64,000 bases of DNA. Origin: Duganella sp. CF402. Its GTDB lineage: Bacteria; Pseudomonadota; Gammaproteobacteria; Burkholderiales; Burkholderiaceae_D. Every line of letters begins with the position of its first letter. Position 1 is the stretch's first letter. A model generated the notes under the pieces. The model was not told the origin of the DNA. It saw only the letters and a list, made by a program, of their open reading frames with translations, and ran no database searches. Location: NCBI RefSeq assembly GCF_900109645.1, contig NZ_FOBG01000004.1:248001-312000 (forward strand). Direction: 5' to 3'. Positions 35,883-44,693 of this stretch are shown piece after piece. The translations under genes and the position numbers were made by a program.

Positions 35883-36322
35883 TAGCTTTTGTAGGGCAGG
35901 AATTTGCCGCTCAGGACTACCTGCACGCGGTCGCCTTTGGGGTCGGCTTCGCGCTGGATATCCATCGAGAAGTCGATCGCGCTCATGATGCCGTCGCCGA
36001 ATTCCTCGTGAATCAGTTCCTTGATGGTGGTGCCGTACACGCTGACGATTTCGTACCAGCGATAGATCAGCGGGTCGGTCGGCACTGCGCTCGGCAGTGA
36101 ACCTTTGTAGGGCACGATTTGCAGCCAGGCGGCTTCTTCATCGGTGAGGCCGAACAGTTCTTGCGCTTTGTCGGCCTGTTCGCGGTTGAAGGTCATCTGG
36201 CCGAGCAGCGCGGCGGTCGTCCATTCCTTGCTCTGGCCGAAGTGCTGGGCGAGGTCGGCCCAGCGCATCTTTTTGGCGACCTTGGTGGCGATGATTTTTT
36301 GCGTGACTTGGTTGCGGTCCAT
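35879..36322 (-). CDS. cynS: Cyanate hydratase (cyanase)
   Basis: 147 residues from MDRNQVTQKIIATKVAKKM. The catalytic triad is R88, E91 and S114, offset by exactly 8 from R96, E99 and S122 of the E. coli enzyme. The C-terminal block FGDGIMSAIDFSMDIQREADPKGDRV is conserved. It converts cyanate and bicarbonate to ammonia and CO2. No cynT carbonic anhydrase or cyanate transporter is adjacent, so it appears as a stand-alone detoxification gene. Confidence 0.97.
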   Translation of the reverse strand: MDRNQVTQKIIATKVAKKMRWADLAQHFGQSKEWTTAALLGQMTFNREQADKAQELFGLTDEEAAWLQIVPYKGSLPSAVPTDPLIYRWYEIVSVYGTTIKELIHEEFGDGIMSAIDFSMDIQREADPKGDRVQVVLSGKFLPYKSY

Positions 36323-36376
36323 GATGGCTTCCCTTGGTGGTTGGAGAAGCCAGACATCATGCAAGTGCCGTGCCAA

Positions 36377-36889
36377 TCAGCCTTTGAGCGATTCGTCCAG
36401 CAGCTTGTGCAGGGCCGGGAAATCCGGCTCGCCCAGGTAGCGCTTGAGGATTTTGCCGTCCTTGCCGATCACGAAGGTGGTCGGCGTCATCGAGACATTG
36501 CCGTAGGCCTTGGCGGCCGAGCCGTCCGCATCCAGCGCGACCTTGAACGGCAGCTGGCGCGTTTCGGCATAGTTGATGACGTAGTTGGCCGGGTCGTAGT
36601 TCATCGCCACGGCGACAAACTCAAAGCCCTGGCCTTTGAACTTGTTGTAGGTGTCGACCATCTTGGGCATCTCGGCCACGCAGGTGGTGCACGAGGTAGC
36701 CCAGAAATTCACCATCACCACCTTGCCCTTCAGGCTCTCGGGCGTGATTTTCTCGCCCTTGATGCTGAGGAAGGTCAGTTCAGGCGCAACCTCGCGCTTG
36801 GAAACGGTGGCGTAAGCGCCAAAGCCGATGGCGGCAATCGCCACAGCGGCGATCACCGGTTTCACCCAGGCGCGCGAGGCATCGCTCAT
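36377..36889 (-). CDS. TlpA/ResA-like membrane-anchored thioredoxin
   Basis: 170 residues. An N-terminal membrane anchor (about 10-28) is followed by a periplasmic thioredoxin fold. The redox centre C67-T-T-C70 lies in NFWATSCTTCVAEMP, and the cis-Pro follows in MTPTTFVIGKDG. TlpA-type proteins reduce apocytochromes or copper-binding proteins, so a contribution to cbb3 maturation is possible, though the gene is far from that cluster. It is coupled to the BON-domain gene by an ATGA overlap. Confidence 0.9.
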   Translation of the reverse strand: MSDASRAWVKPVIAAVAIAAIGFGAYATVSKREVAPELTFLSIKGEKITPESLKGKVVMVNFWATSCTTCVAEMPKMVDTYNKFKGQGFEFVAVAMNYDPANYVINYAETRQLPFKVALDADGSAAKAYGNVSMTPTTFVIGKDGKILKRYLGEPDFPALHKLLDESLKG

Positions 36890-37548
36890 TGGCTGCTTTG
36901 CGAGTTGGTGTTGGCTGGCTTAGGCTGATACGACTTCCACTCTTCCTCGGAAATGTATTCGAACACCTTCACCACCTTGGTCACGCCGCTGACGCCGCGC
37001 GCGATGTCGGCGCCGATCTGGCCCTCGCGCTGGGTCACACGGCCCTGCAGGTAGACCACGCCGCGCTCGGTCACCACCTGATACGAGTTGGCCGAGATAT
37101 CCTTCGCATCCACCAGGCTGGCTTTCACTTTGGTGGTGATGATGGTGTCGCTGGAACGCGAGGTGTAGCTCGCCGGACCGGCGATTTCCAGCTCGTTGAT
37201 CACATCGACCACGCCTTCGATGCTGCGGATTTCGCGTTCGATCTGCGCCTTCATGGCCTCATCGCGCACTTCGCCGGTCAGCAGGGCGCGGCGGTTGAAA
37301 CTGTTGATATTGACGTGCGCAGCATCGCCGCCCACGTTGTTGACCTTGACTGCGCCCTTGACTTCAATCGCGCGGTCTTCCGTCTGCGCGCCGAAGGTGC
37401 GGCGGTCGGAGGCCGCCAGCGTACCGGAAATCGCACCGCCCGCGACCAGCGCGACGCAGCCCGACAGGGATGCCAGCATGGCGCCGCACAGCACGCTCAT
37501 GGCCAGCGGACGTTGTACCTTTTTCCAGATAGCGCTGGAATTACTCAT
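36886..37548 (-). CDS. dolP: BON-domain outer-membrane lipoprotein (DolP-like)
   Basis: 220 residues. A signal peptide with lipobox LSGC (Cys about 31) is followed by two BON domains (about 60-125, DRAIEVKGAVKVNNV..., and 135-200, SDTIITTKVKASLVD...). E. coli DolP (YraP) is a lipoprotein of the same build, important for outer-membrane integrity. Gene order rsmI-lpoA-yraN-diaA-dolP matches E. coli. The start overlaps the diaA end by 8 bases and the stop overlaps the TlpA-like start. Confidence 0.92.
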   Translation of the reverse strand: MSNSSAIWKKVQRPLAMSVLCGAMLASLSGCVALVAGGAISGTLAASDRRTFGAQTEDRAIEVKGAVKVNNVGGDAAHVNINSFNRRALLTGEVRDEAMKAQIEREIRSIEGVVDVINELEIAGPASYTSRSSDTIITTKVKASLVDAKDISANSYQVVTERGVVYLQGRVTQREGQIGADIARGVSGVTKVVKVFEYISEEEWKSYQPKPANTNSQSSQ

Positions 37549-38137
37549 TCACATCTCCTCCGAACAGGGCGACGTCGATGCCGTCGCAAATGCAATGGAT
37601 GGTGACCAGGTGGACTTCCTGGATACGGGCAGTACGGTCGTGCGGCACGCAGATATGGACATCGGCGTCGGTCAGCATCTTGCCGATGGCGCCGCCGCCT
37701 TTGCCGGTCAGCGCCACCACGCGCATCTCGCGCTCCAGCGCGGCTTCGATCGCGGCCATCACGTTGCCCGAGTTGCCCGAGGTCGAGAACGCCAGCAGGA
37801 TGTCGCCGGCCTGGCCGAACGCTTGCACCTGCTTGGAGAAAATCTCGCGGTAGCTGTAGTCGTTGGCCACGGCGGTCAGGATCGAGGTATCGGTGGTCAG
37901 GGCAATCGCCGGCAGCGGGAAGCGCTCGCGCTCGAAGCGGCCCACCAGCTCGGCCGCGAAGTGCTGGGCGTCGGCGGCCGAACCGCCATTGCCGCACACC
38001 AGAATCTTGTTGCCGTTGGACAGCGCCGAGAACATCATCTCGATCGCCTGCGCGATATGCGGGGCGAGGACGGTGGCGGATTGGATTTTGAGTTCGGCAC
38101 TTTCGTGGAAGTGCGAGAGAATGCGTTGATTAGTCAT
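37541..38137 (-). CDS. diaA: SIS-domain protein, DiaA / phosphoheptose isomerase family
   Basis: 198 residues with an SIS fold. CGNGGSAADAQHFAAELVGRFERERFPLPAIALTTD and ILLAFSTSGNSGNVMAAIEAA are the sugar-phosphate binding loops shared by GmhA and DiaA. The second half has the conserved H in HLVTIHCICDGID. Synteny with yraN and dolP favours DiaA, which promotes DnaA assembly at oriC. Residues alone do not exclude GmhA activity. It is preceded by yraN with a 57-base gap. Confidence 0.9.
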   Translation of the reverse strand: MTNQRILSHFHESAELKIQSATVLAPHIAQAIEMMFSALSNGNKILVCGNGGSAADAQHFAAELVGRFERERFPLPAIALTTDTSILTAVANDYSYREIFSKQVQAFGQAGDILLAFSTSGNSGNVMAAIEAALEREMRVVALTGKGGGAIGKMLTDADVHICVPHDRTARIQEVHLVTIHCICDGIDVALFGGDVNE

Positions 38138-38194
38138 AGTGTGCTGATTATAGTGCAGTCGTCCTGCAGACCGGACAAGCGCTGTTAAAAATGC

Positions 38195-38545
38195 TTACAT
38201 CTCCAGCACGTTTTGTATCCATGATAACTTTTCGTCATCGATGGCAATGAGGTCGAAGCGGCATGGGGGCGGGATTTTGTGGCGTAACAGATAATATTGT
38301 GCAGCCCGCAACAGGCGCTGCTGCTTGGCCGGCGTGACGCTGTAGACCGCGCCGCCGAAGCGGGCGCTGCCGCGCCGGCGCACTTCTACAAACACCAGCG
38401 TCGGCCCCTCAATCATGATCAGGTCGATTTCACCGGCCTTGCACAGGAAATTGCGCTCCAGCAGCGTCAGGCCCTGGGCGTGGAGGTGGGCCAGCGCCCG
38501 GTCCTCGCCCAGCTTGCCCAGCCGCTGCTGTGGGGTGCGCGGCAT
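38195..38545 (-). CDS. yraN: UPF0102 / YraN family nuclease-fold protein
   Basis: 116 residues. GKLGEDRALAHLHAQGLTLLERNFLCKAGEIDLIMIEGPTLVFVEVRRR is the Holliday-junction-resolvase-like core, with the catalytic pattern E...GEIDLI...FVEV. Members are presumed nucleases but the role is not settled. It lies 7 bases after the lpoA-like gene, within the conserved rsmI-lpoA-yraN-diaA-dolP block. Confidence 0.93.
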   Translation of the reverse strand: MPRTPQQRLGKLGEDRALAHLHAQGLTLLERNFLCKAGEIDLIMIEGPTLVFVEVRRRGSARFGGAVYSVTPAKQQRLLRAAQYYLLRHKIPPPCRFDLIAIDDEKLSWIQNVLEM

Positions 38546-38552
38546 GGTTGCC

Positions 38553-39959
38553 TCATGGGTGCAGCGGCTGGGGCGCGCCGTTCAGGTAGATCGCGGATTG
38601 CTCGACGCGCTCGAATTGCGCCGGGCCCCGGCCAAAGTCGATCGTCAGCTTGCCGGTCACGCCGTCCAGCTGGAAGCGGCCGACCGGATGGCGGCCGATC
38701 TCGCGCGCCACGCGGAAGGCGTCGATGCCGAGCGCGTACAGCCGCGCCATGTCGGCGCTGCCGACTCCGGTTTGCAGCGGACGTGGATACACCATCACAG
38801 CCGGATGGTCGCGCTGCACCTGCCACGGCAAGTCCAGCAGGCGCACGCCTTCCAGGTCCTGGGTCGGGAAATTGTTGACGCGGCCCGGATTGAGCGCCGA
38901 GGTGCCGTAGATCGGCAGGTTGCTGAACTGGTCGGTCGGCGTCGGCGGGGCCGGCGGCAGCGCGTCGGCGGTGCTGAAGGTCGGATTGGACGGTTCGCTG
39001 GTCAGCACGCTGGCCAATGCCAGGCGCAACTGGCGGGTCTGGTCGGCGCCCATCGCCGAGAACAGCAGCGATGGCAGGTTTTGGCGCAGGCTGGCGCGCA
39101 GTTGCACCAGTTCCGGATCGCTCAGGTAGCCGTCCGGCGCGCTGAGTTCGACGGTGCGCACCGGGCGGCCCAGCTTTTGCCACTGGGCGGCGAAGGCGCT
39201 GGCAACCCGGCGCTGCCAGGCGGTGCTGGTGGTCAGGACCACGGCGGCGCCGCTCGGTTGCTCGGCAGCTGCCCACTGCGCGGCCTGGCGCGCTTCTTCC
39301 TCGATCGACAGGCCCATCGCCAGCATGTGCGGCGGCAGCGGCATGGCGTCCGGCTGGCCATAGCCTTCCGGGAAATTCAGGGCGATGGTGGGTTTGCTGA
39401 CCAGCGGGCTGGACGCCACGGTGGCCACGGCCGGGCGCGACAGCGGGCCAACCACGATATCCTGGTCTTGCAGCGCGCGGGCATAGGCGGCCAGGATGTC
39501 CTGCGGCACATCGCCGGTTTCCAGCACGGTGACGGTGATCTGGTCGCGGTCGCGCTCCCAGGCCGCCATGAAGCCGGCGCGCACCGAGGCCGAGGCGGCG
39601 CCCAGCGTTTCCGAGCGCAGCGGCAGCAGCAGGCCGATGCGGATCGGCGTACTGGACGGCACGGCGTTGTCATCGCCGGCGCGGACGACGGCCGGCGGCG
39701 CGGCGCGCGGCGCCATCTGGCTGCGGTCCTCGGGCGCGGCGCCGGACAGGTCGACGGCGAACACTTCGGCCGCAGGTGCAGGCGGTTCCGGCGGCGGTTT
39801 GGGCAGTGGCAGCGGCTTCGGCGCGACCGGCGGTGGCGGCAGGCTTGTTTTTGCGGGCTGGGGCGAGCACAATCCTCCCGGCGCGTCGCAAAACGGCGTG
39901 CTGCATGCACTCAGCACTGCGGCAGCCATGCACAGCAGCGTCAACCTCACACTTTTCAT
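38553..39959 (-). CDS. lpoA: LpoA-like penicillin-binding-protein activator lipoprotein
   Basis: 468 residues. The signal peptide MKSVRLTLLCMAAAVLSAC has a lipobox (LSAC, Cys 19). A Pro-rich linker (about 30-75) precedes a periplasmic-binding-protein-like domain (IRIGLLLPLRSETLGAASASVRAGFMAA and QDIVVGPLSRPAVATVAS), typical of the C-terminal half of LpoA/YraM. The N-terminal TPR half of E. coli LpoA is missing, as in other betaproteobacteria. It is expected to sit in the outer membrane and stimulate peptidoglycan synthesis. Its ATG is 10 bases from the divergent rsmI ATG. Confidence 0.9.
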   Translation of the reverse strand: MKSVRLTLLCMAAAVLSACSTPFCDAPGGLCSPQPAKTSLPPPPVAPKPLPLPKPPPEPPAPAAEVFAVDLSGAAPEDRSQMAPRAAPPAVVRAGDDNAVPSSTPIRIGLLLPLRSETLGAASASVRAGFMAAWERDRDQITVTVLETGDVPQDILAAYARALQDQDIVVGPLSRPAVATVASSPLVSKPTIALNFPEGYGQPDAMPLPPHMLAMGLSIEEEARQAAQWAAAEQPSGAAVVLTTSTAWQRRVASAFAAQWQKLGRPVRTVELSAPDGYLSDPELVQLRASLRQNLPSLLFSAMGADQTRQLRLALASVLTSEPSNPTFSTADALPPAPPTPTDQFSNLPIYGTSALNPGRVNNFPTQDLEGVRLLDLPWQVQRDHPAVMVYPRPLQTGVGSADMARLYALGIDAFRVAREIGRHPVGRFQLDGVTGKLTIDFGRGPAQFERVEQSAIYLNGAPQPLHP

Positions 39960-39969
39960 CCTACCCCCA

Positions 39970-40878
39970 ATGAGCGACCACGTATCCAGTTCCATCGCCA
40001 GCCTGCCCGTCCTGGGCGAAACGGCGCACCAGACCTATCCTAGCGCAACCTTGTACGTCGTGGCGACTCCCATTGGCAATGTGACCGATATTAGCCTGCG
40101 CGCGCTGCACGTTTTGAGCTTGGTCAATGCTGTTGCATGCGAAGACACGCGAAATACCGCCACTTTGATGAATCGCTTCGGCCTGCACAAGCCATTAATT
40201 GCGGCGCACCAACACAATGAGCGGGAAGCGGCCCAGACCCTGATCGCCCGTTTGCAGGCCGGCGAGCGGATTGCGCTGGTGTCGGATGCCGGCACGCCGG
40301 CGGTGTCCGATCCGGGGGCGCGGATTGTCGATGCGGTGCGGGCGGCCGGCTTGCGCGTACTGCCGCTGCCGGGCGCGTCGGCGGCGGTGACGGCCTTGTC
40401 GGCCAGCGGATTGGTGAACGACCAGTTCTACTTTGTCGGTTTCCTGCCGGCCAAGTCCAGGCAGCGCGAGAATTTCCTCGGCACCCTGCGTTCGGTGACC
40501 GCCACGATGGTGTTCTACGAAGCGCCGCACCGGATTCTCGACTGCGCCAGCGCGCTGGCCTCGGTATTTGAGCCGACCCGCCAGGTGGTGTTTGCACGGG
40601 AGCTGACCAAGATGTTCGAGGAAATCCACCGCTGCCCGCTGTCCGAGGCGGAAGCCTGGATCAAGGCCGACGCGCACCGGGAAAAAGGCGAATTCGTGGT
40701 GCTGCTGGAAGGCGCGGCCCCGGTAGATGATGAAAACGACGCGGAAGTGGACCGCTTGCTGACGATTCTGGCGGCAGAGCTGCCCGTTAAACAGGCAGCC
40801 GGGCTGGCCGCGCAAATTACCGGCCGCAAGAAAAACGCCCTGTACGACCGCGCCTTGCAGCTCAAGGAGCAAGCTTAA
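39970..40878 (+). CDS. rsmI: 16S rRNA (cytidine(1402)-2'-O)-methyltransferase
   Basis: 302 residues of the tetrapyrrole-methylase fold. LYVVATPIGNVTDISLRAL, ACEDTRNTATLMNRFGL, ALVSDAGTPAVSDPGARIV and PGASAAVTALSASG are the family blocks, and SAM binds at the GTPAVSDPG loop. It 2'-O-methylates C1402 in the ribosomal decoding centre. It is divergent from lpoA with only 10 bases between start codons. Its promoter must therefore overlap the lpoA coding region. The stop shares a TTAA palindrome with the convergent gene. Confidence 0.96.
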   Translation: MSDHVSSSIASLPVLGETAHQTYPSATLYVVATPIGNVTDISLRALHVLSLVNAVACEDTRNTATLMNRFGLHKPLIAAHQHNEREAAQTLIARLQAGERIALVSDAGTPAVSDPGARIVDAVRAAGLRVLPLPGASAAVTALSASGLVNDQFYFVGFLPAKSRQRENFLGTLRSVTATMVFYEAPHRILDCASALASVFEPTRQVVFARELTKMFEEIHRCPLSEAEAWIKADAHREKGEFVVLLEGAAPVDDENDAEVDRLLTILAAELPVKQAAGLAAQITGRKKNALYDRALQLKEQA

Positions 40879-41486
40879 AACTTGCAGTGCTTGTCGAACG
40901 CCCAGGCCAGCGGCGCGAGCAGGCCCATCCCCGCGCCGGCTTGCAGGCAATCATATTTCTTGGCGCTGGCCACGCCTTTTTGCAGCTGAGTCTGATTGTC
41001 CTCAGGGTATAGCGGATGGGATTCCAGCTGCGCCGTCAGGGTGCCAGGCTTGGCCCTCTCTTTCGCCACGCCGCGCGCGGTTTTCAGCGCATCATCCATA
41101 TTGAACTTTTTCTGCTGCTGGTCCGCGTACAGCGGATCTTGCTCGCGCGGCAGCACGGTGACGGCCTGCGGTTCGGCAGATGGCTGAGGCGGCGTCTGCT
41201 GCGCCACTGCGGCTGGCGTGCGTTCGCGCGGTGTGGTCTGGGCCGGCTCGCGCTTGCGCTGCGGTTCCCGCCTGGCGGGCGGCGGCTCGACCTTGGCCAC
41301 GATTTTCGGCGGGGGCGGCGGCTGCAGCCATACCGTCATCGTCCGCGCCGGCTGCTGCTGCGCAGGCGGGCTGGACAAACGATAGCTGAACAGCAGCACA
41401 GCGTGCAGCACCAGCGAGATGGCAATGCCGGCGATGATGCCCGGACGCCGTAGCGGCGGCTGATCGAATGAAATTGTGGCACTCAT
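40875..41486 (-). CDS. Hypothetical membrane-anchored Pro/Arg-rich protein with TonB-like layout
   Basis: 203 residues from MSATISFDQPPLRRPGIIAG. One N-terminal membrane helix (about 17-34, GIAISLVLHAVLLFSY) has the S-x-x-x-H pattern seen in TonB helices. It is followed by a Pro/Lys/Arg-rich linker (about 50-115). The C-terminal region has DALKTARGVAKERAKPGTLTAQLESHPLYPEDN and two Cys near the end (YDCLQAG, DKHCKF), with no TonB C-terminal fold recognised. ExbB/ExbD are not adjacent. Longer in-frame starts would run into the tRNA-Pro gene and are rejected. Confidence 0.7.
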   Translation of the reverse strand: MSATISFDQPPLRRPGIIAGIAISLVLHAVLLFSYRLSSPPAQQQPARTMTVWLQPPPPPKIVAKVEPPPARREPQRKREPAQTTPRERTPAAVAQQTPPQPSAEPQAVTVLPREQDPLYADQQQKKFNMDDALKTARGVAKERAKPGTLTAQLESHPLYPEDNQTQLQKGVASAKKYDCLQAGAGMGLLAPLAWAFDKHCKF

Positions 41487-41522
41487 GATTTTTAAATAAT
41501 AGCATCGAAATGTGCGGGGCAC

Positions 41523-41551
41523 TTGACGGCCTTCCCGCCAGACTGTATTAT
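41523..41551 (+). promoter_or_regulatory. Sigma-70 promoter of tRNA-Pro
   Basis: TTGACG (41523-41528) and TATTAT (41546-41551) are separated by exactly 17 bases and end 10 bases before the mature tRNA 5' end. Both hexamers match consensus at five of six positions. Confidence 0.82.
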
Positions 41552-41561
41552 CTTGCTTCTT

Positions 41562-41638
<77 letters not shown>

Positions 41639-41644
41639 AAATCT

Positions 41645-41683
41645 AAAAACCCTGTTTGATGGCAACGTCAAACAGGGTTTTTT
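41645..41683 (+). terminator. Rho-independent terminator after tRNA-Pro
   Basis: A 15-bp perfect stem (AAAAACCCTGTTTGA with its complement) and an 8-base loop end in a T6 run. It begins 6 bases after the tRNA CCA end. Confidence 0.95.
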
Positions 41684-41756
41684 CCATTTCGCGCCCGATT
41701 TCGGCCCCTTCGTCGCAAGCGCCGTCGCCGCGCCCGGCCAGCGCTAGAATGGCCGT

Positions 41757-43049
41757 ATGAATACGACACCTTTCTACCTCAAGCCCGTCGAAGTCGAACA
41801 CGACCCCAAGCTCGCGTGGCGTTATCGCTGGCAATCGCTATTGCGCATGTGGGCTGCCACCGCCACAGCCGGCGTGATCATTGCGGTGGTGCTGTTCTCG
41901 GTGCTGTATTCCCTGCCGCATCGCCCCACCCTGCAGTCCGGCGGTTGGACGTGGATGAATATGTTCTTCGGCTTTGTGTGGCCGGTGCTGGTGCCGCTGA
42001 TCATCGGGAATAATCTTGCGCTGGCGCGCCTCAAGGAACTGTCCGAGGCCGGCACGCCGCTGACGGAAGACATGATCAGTGCGCGGCCCAGCCGGGTGCT
42101 GGTCTCGCCGCTGGATCCGCTGACCACCTACAACATCTGCACCGAGACCTTGTCCGGCCTGGCGGTGGGCATGGCGCTGGGCTATGGCGGGCCGGCGGTG
42201 TTCCGTTATTCGCCGTTCGAGGGGAAAATCCTGATTGGCCCGCGCCGGCCGGTATGGCTGACGCAATGCACCGAGGTGCTGGTGGTCGGCGAGCGCGGCC
42301 AGCCGGTGGAAGTGCGCATCCGCCGCCGCTTCGGTTATGACTTCTTCACCGTGCAGCGCGGTGGCGCTTTGCAGGCGGTGGAAACCGTGGTCGCGCATCT
42401 GCGAGCGCAGTTCGAACAAAAAGACCGCGTCCTGCGCGCCATCAAGCGTGAAGAGGAGCTGGAACGCGCGGCCCTGAACGCCAGGCTGTCGGCCTTGCAG
42501 GCGCAGGTCGAGCCGCACTTTTTATTCAATACGCTGGCCAACCTCAAATACCTGATCCGAACCGACGCCGATACGGCGCAGCAAATGCTCGATCATCTGG
42601 TGGGCTATCTGCAAAACTCCCTGCCCGACATGCGCTCGGTATCGTCCACGCTGGAACGCGAGCTGGCGCTGGTGCGCGATTACCTGTCCATCATGCAGAT
42701 CCGCATGGGGCATCGTCTGCGCTTTCACATTCAGGCCGATGACTTCGTGCTGCCCTTGCCCTTCCCGCCAGCGATGCTGATTTCGTTGGTGGAGAACGCG
42801 GTCAAGCATGGGCTGGAGCGCGCCAGCCGTGACGGTGAAATCGTCATCACCGCAGTGCTGCACAGCGACGCTCTGCGGGTGCAGGTATGCGATGATGGCG
42901 TCGGCCTGACCGAGCAGATGGGCCAGGGCTTCGGCCTGGCCAACATCCACGAGCGCTTGCAGCTGCTGTATGGCGACCGCGCCTCGCTGTCGGTGACGGC
43001 CGGAGAACACGGCGGCGTGGTTGCCACGCTGGCCATCAACAAGGAGTGA
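41757..43049 (+). CDS. LytS-type sensor histidine kinase
   Basis: 430 residues. Two membrane segments (about 33-52 and 66-86) are followed by a cytoplasmic region and a coiled coil at about 215-245. The His_kinase domain QVEPHFLFNTLANLKYL has its phosphoacceptor at H254. A HATPase domain follows with N-box SLVENAVKHGLE and G-box DDGVGL...GFGLANIHERL. The AlgZ/LytS/YehU group controls LytTR regulators, and the response regulator follows directly. The signal is unknown. Confidence 0.93.
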   Translation: MNTTPFYLKPVEVEHDPKLAWRYRWQSLLRMWAATATAGVIIAVVLFSVLYSLPHRPTLQSGGWTWMNMFFGFVWPVLVPLIIGNNLALARLKELSEAGTPLTEDMISARPSRVLVSPLDPLTTYNICTETLSGLAVGMALGYGGPAVFRYSPFEGKILIGPRRPVWLTQCTEVLVVGERGQPVEVRIRRRFGYDFFTVQRGGALQAVETVVAHLRAQFEQKDRVLRAIKREEELERAALNARLSALQAQVEPHFLFNTLANLKYLIRTDADTAQQMLDHLVGYLQNSLPDMRSVSSTLERELALVRDYLSIMQIRMGHRLRFHIQADDFVLPLPFPPAMLISLVENAVKHGLERASRDGEIVITAVLHSDALRVQVCDDGVGLTEQMGQGFGLANIHERLQLLYGDRASLSVTAGEHGGVVATLAINKE

Positions 43050-43051
43050 GG

Positions 43052-43780
43052 ATGCCGATCGCTTTGATCGTAGAAGACGAGCCGCTGCTGGCGGCGGAAT
43101 TGCGCGACCAGCTGGACGCGCTGTGGCCCGAGCTGGAAATCGCCGGCCACGCAGAGAACGGCGTAGAGGCGGTATCGATGCTGGAAGCGCTGCGGCCGGA
43201 CGTGGTCTTCCTCGATATCCAGATTCCGGGACTGAGCGGCATGGAAGTGGCGCAGCACGTGGGCGAGGCCACGCAGATCGTGTTCGTCACCGCGTATGCC
43301 GAGCATGCGGTGCAAGCGTTCGAGGCGGGCGCGGTGGACTACATCGTCAAGCCGGTAACGGCGGCGCGGCTGCTGCAAACCGTGAAGCGTCTGAAGACGC
43401 GCAGCGCGGCGCCGGTGCCGCCGGGCGTGTGGCAGCAGATCGCGCCGGCGCCGGTGCAGTACCTGAAATGGATCAAGGCATCGGCCGGCAATACCGTGCG
43501 GCTGGTGATGGTGCGCGACGTGCTGTACTTCCGGGCGGAGGACAAATACACGCGCGTGGTGGCACACGATGGCGACGCGCTGATACGCCTGCCGCTAAAA
43601 AACCTGATCGGGCAGCTGGACCCTACGCAGTTCGCGCAAATCCACCGTGGCGCCATCGTCAACCTGGAAGCGGTGGAACGCATAGACCGCAATGGCACGG
43701 CGATGGAAATCCGCTTGAAAGGCCGCGCTGAAAAACTCGCCGTCAGCGACGGCTATACGCGGCAATTCAAGCAGATGTAA
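43052..43780 (+). CDS. LytTR-family response regulator
   Basis: 242 residues from MPIALIVEDEPLLAAE, with AAGGAG 5 bases upstream. The receiver has acidic pocket E8-D9, phosphorylation site D55 (VVFLDIQIPG), and Lys 103-like in VDYIVKPV. The C-terminal LytTR DNA-binding domain (about 140-242) has DVLYFRAEDKYTRVVAHDGDALIR and FAQIHRGAIVNLEAVERI. It pairs with the kinase that ends 2 bases upstream. Targets are not visible here. Confidence 0.94.
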   Translation: MPIALIVEDEPLLAAELRDQLDALWPELEIAGHAENGVEAVSMLEALRPDVVFLDIQIPGLSGMEVAQHVGEATQIVFVTAYAEHAVQAFEAGAVDYIVKPVTAARLLQTVKRLKTRSAAPVPPGVWQQIAPAPVQYLKWIKASAGNTVRLVMVRDVLYFRAEDKYTRVVAHDGDALIRLPLKNLIGQLDPTQFAQIHRGAIVNLEAVERIDRNGTAMEIRLKGRAEKLAVSDGYTRQFKQM

Positions 43781-44692
43781 TCAACCGGCGCGCTTGGCGG
43801 CGATGGCGTTGCCGGCGCGGCTGGCGCCTTTGCGGTTGAGGAATTGCGAGATGAACTGGCCGGCATCGACCACGATATCGAGGTCGATGCCGGTCTCGAT
43901 GCCCAGGCCCTGCATCATGTACAGCACATCCTCGGTGGCGACGTTGCCGGTCGCGCCTTTCGCATACGGGCAGCCGCCCAGGCCCGATACCGACGAGTGG
44001 TAGATCGCAATGCCCACTTCCAGGCTGGCGTAAATGTTGGCCAGCGCCTGGCCATAGGTATCGTGGAAGTGGCCGGACAAACCGTCCACGCGGAATTCGC
44101 GGATGGCGCGTTCCATCACCGCTTGCGTCTTGCGCGGCGTGGCCACGCCGATGGTGTCGGCGATGTCGATTTCATCGCAGCCCAGGTCGCGCATGCGGCC
44201 CACCACGTCGGCCACCGCATCCAGCGGCACCTCGCCCTGGTACGGGCAGCCGAAGGCGCAGCTGATGCTGCCGCGCAGGCGGATGCCCCGCTCTTTCGCC
44301 GCCTTCGCTACGCCCTCAAAGCGCGCGATCGATTCGGCGATCGAGCAGTTGATGTTCTTTTGCGAGAAGGCTTCCGAGGCCGAGCCGAAGATCACCACCT
44401 CGTCGGCTTTCGCGGCCAGCGCGGCTTCAAAGCCTACCATGTTCGGCGTCAGCGCGGAGTAGATCATGCCCGGCTTGCGGTTGATGGCCGCCATGACGTC
44501 GGCGCTGGTGGCCATCTGCGGCACCCATTTCGGCGACACGAAAGCGGCCGCTTCGATGTTCTGGAAGCCAGCCGTTGTCAGGCGGTTCACCAGCTCGATC
44601 TTGATCTCGGCCGGGACGTTTTCCTTTTCATTCTGCAGGCCGTCGCGCGGGCCGACTTCAACGATTTTGACTTGTTTCGGTAAGCTGCTCAT
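43781..44692 (-). CDS. liuE: Hydroxymethylglutaryl-CoA lyase
   Basis: 303 residues. The TIM-barrel opening KIVEVGPRDGLQNEKENVP, catalytic Cys region GLGGCPYAKGATGNVATEDVLYM and metal ligands in HFHDTYG are all present. It cleaves HMG-CoA to acetyl-CoA and acetoacetate, the last step of leucine breakdown. It is the last gene of the liu/bio run, 1 base after the GhrA-like gene. Its stop directly abuts the stop of the response regulator. Confidence 0.97.
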   Translation of the reverse strand: MSSLPKQVKIVEVGPRDGLQNEKENVPAEIKIELVNRLTTAGFQNIEAAAFVSPKWVPQMATSADVMAAINRKPGMIYSALTPNMVGFEAALAAKADEVVIFGSASEAFSQKNINCSIAESIARFEGVAKAAKERGIRLRGSISCAFGCPYQGEVPLDAVADVVGRMRDLGCDEIDIADTIGVATPRKTQAVMERAIREFRVDGLSGHFHDTYGQALANIYASLEVGIAIYHSSVSGLGGCPYAKGATGNVATEDVLYMMQGLGIETGIDLDIVVDAGQFISQFLNRKGASRAGNAIAAKRAG

Positions 44693-44693
44693 T

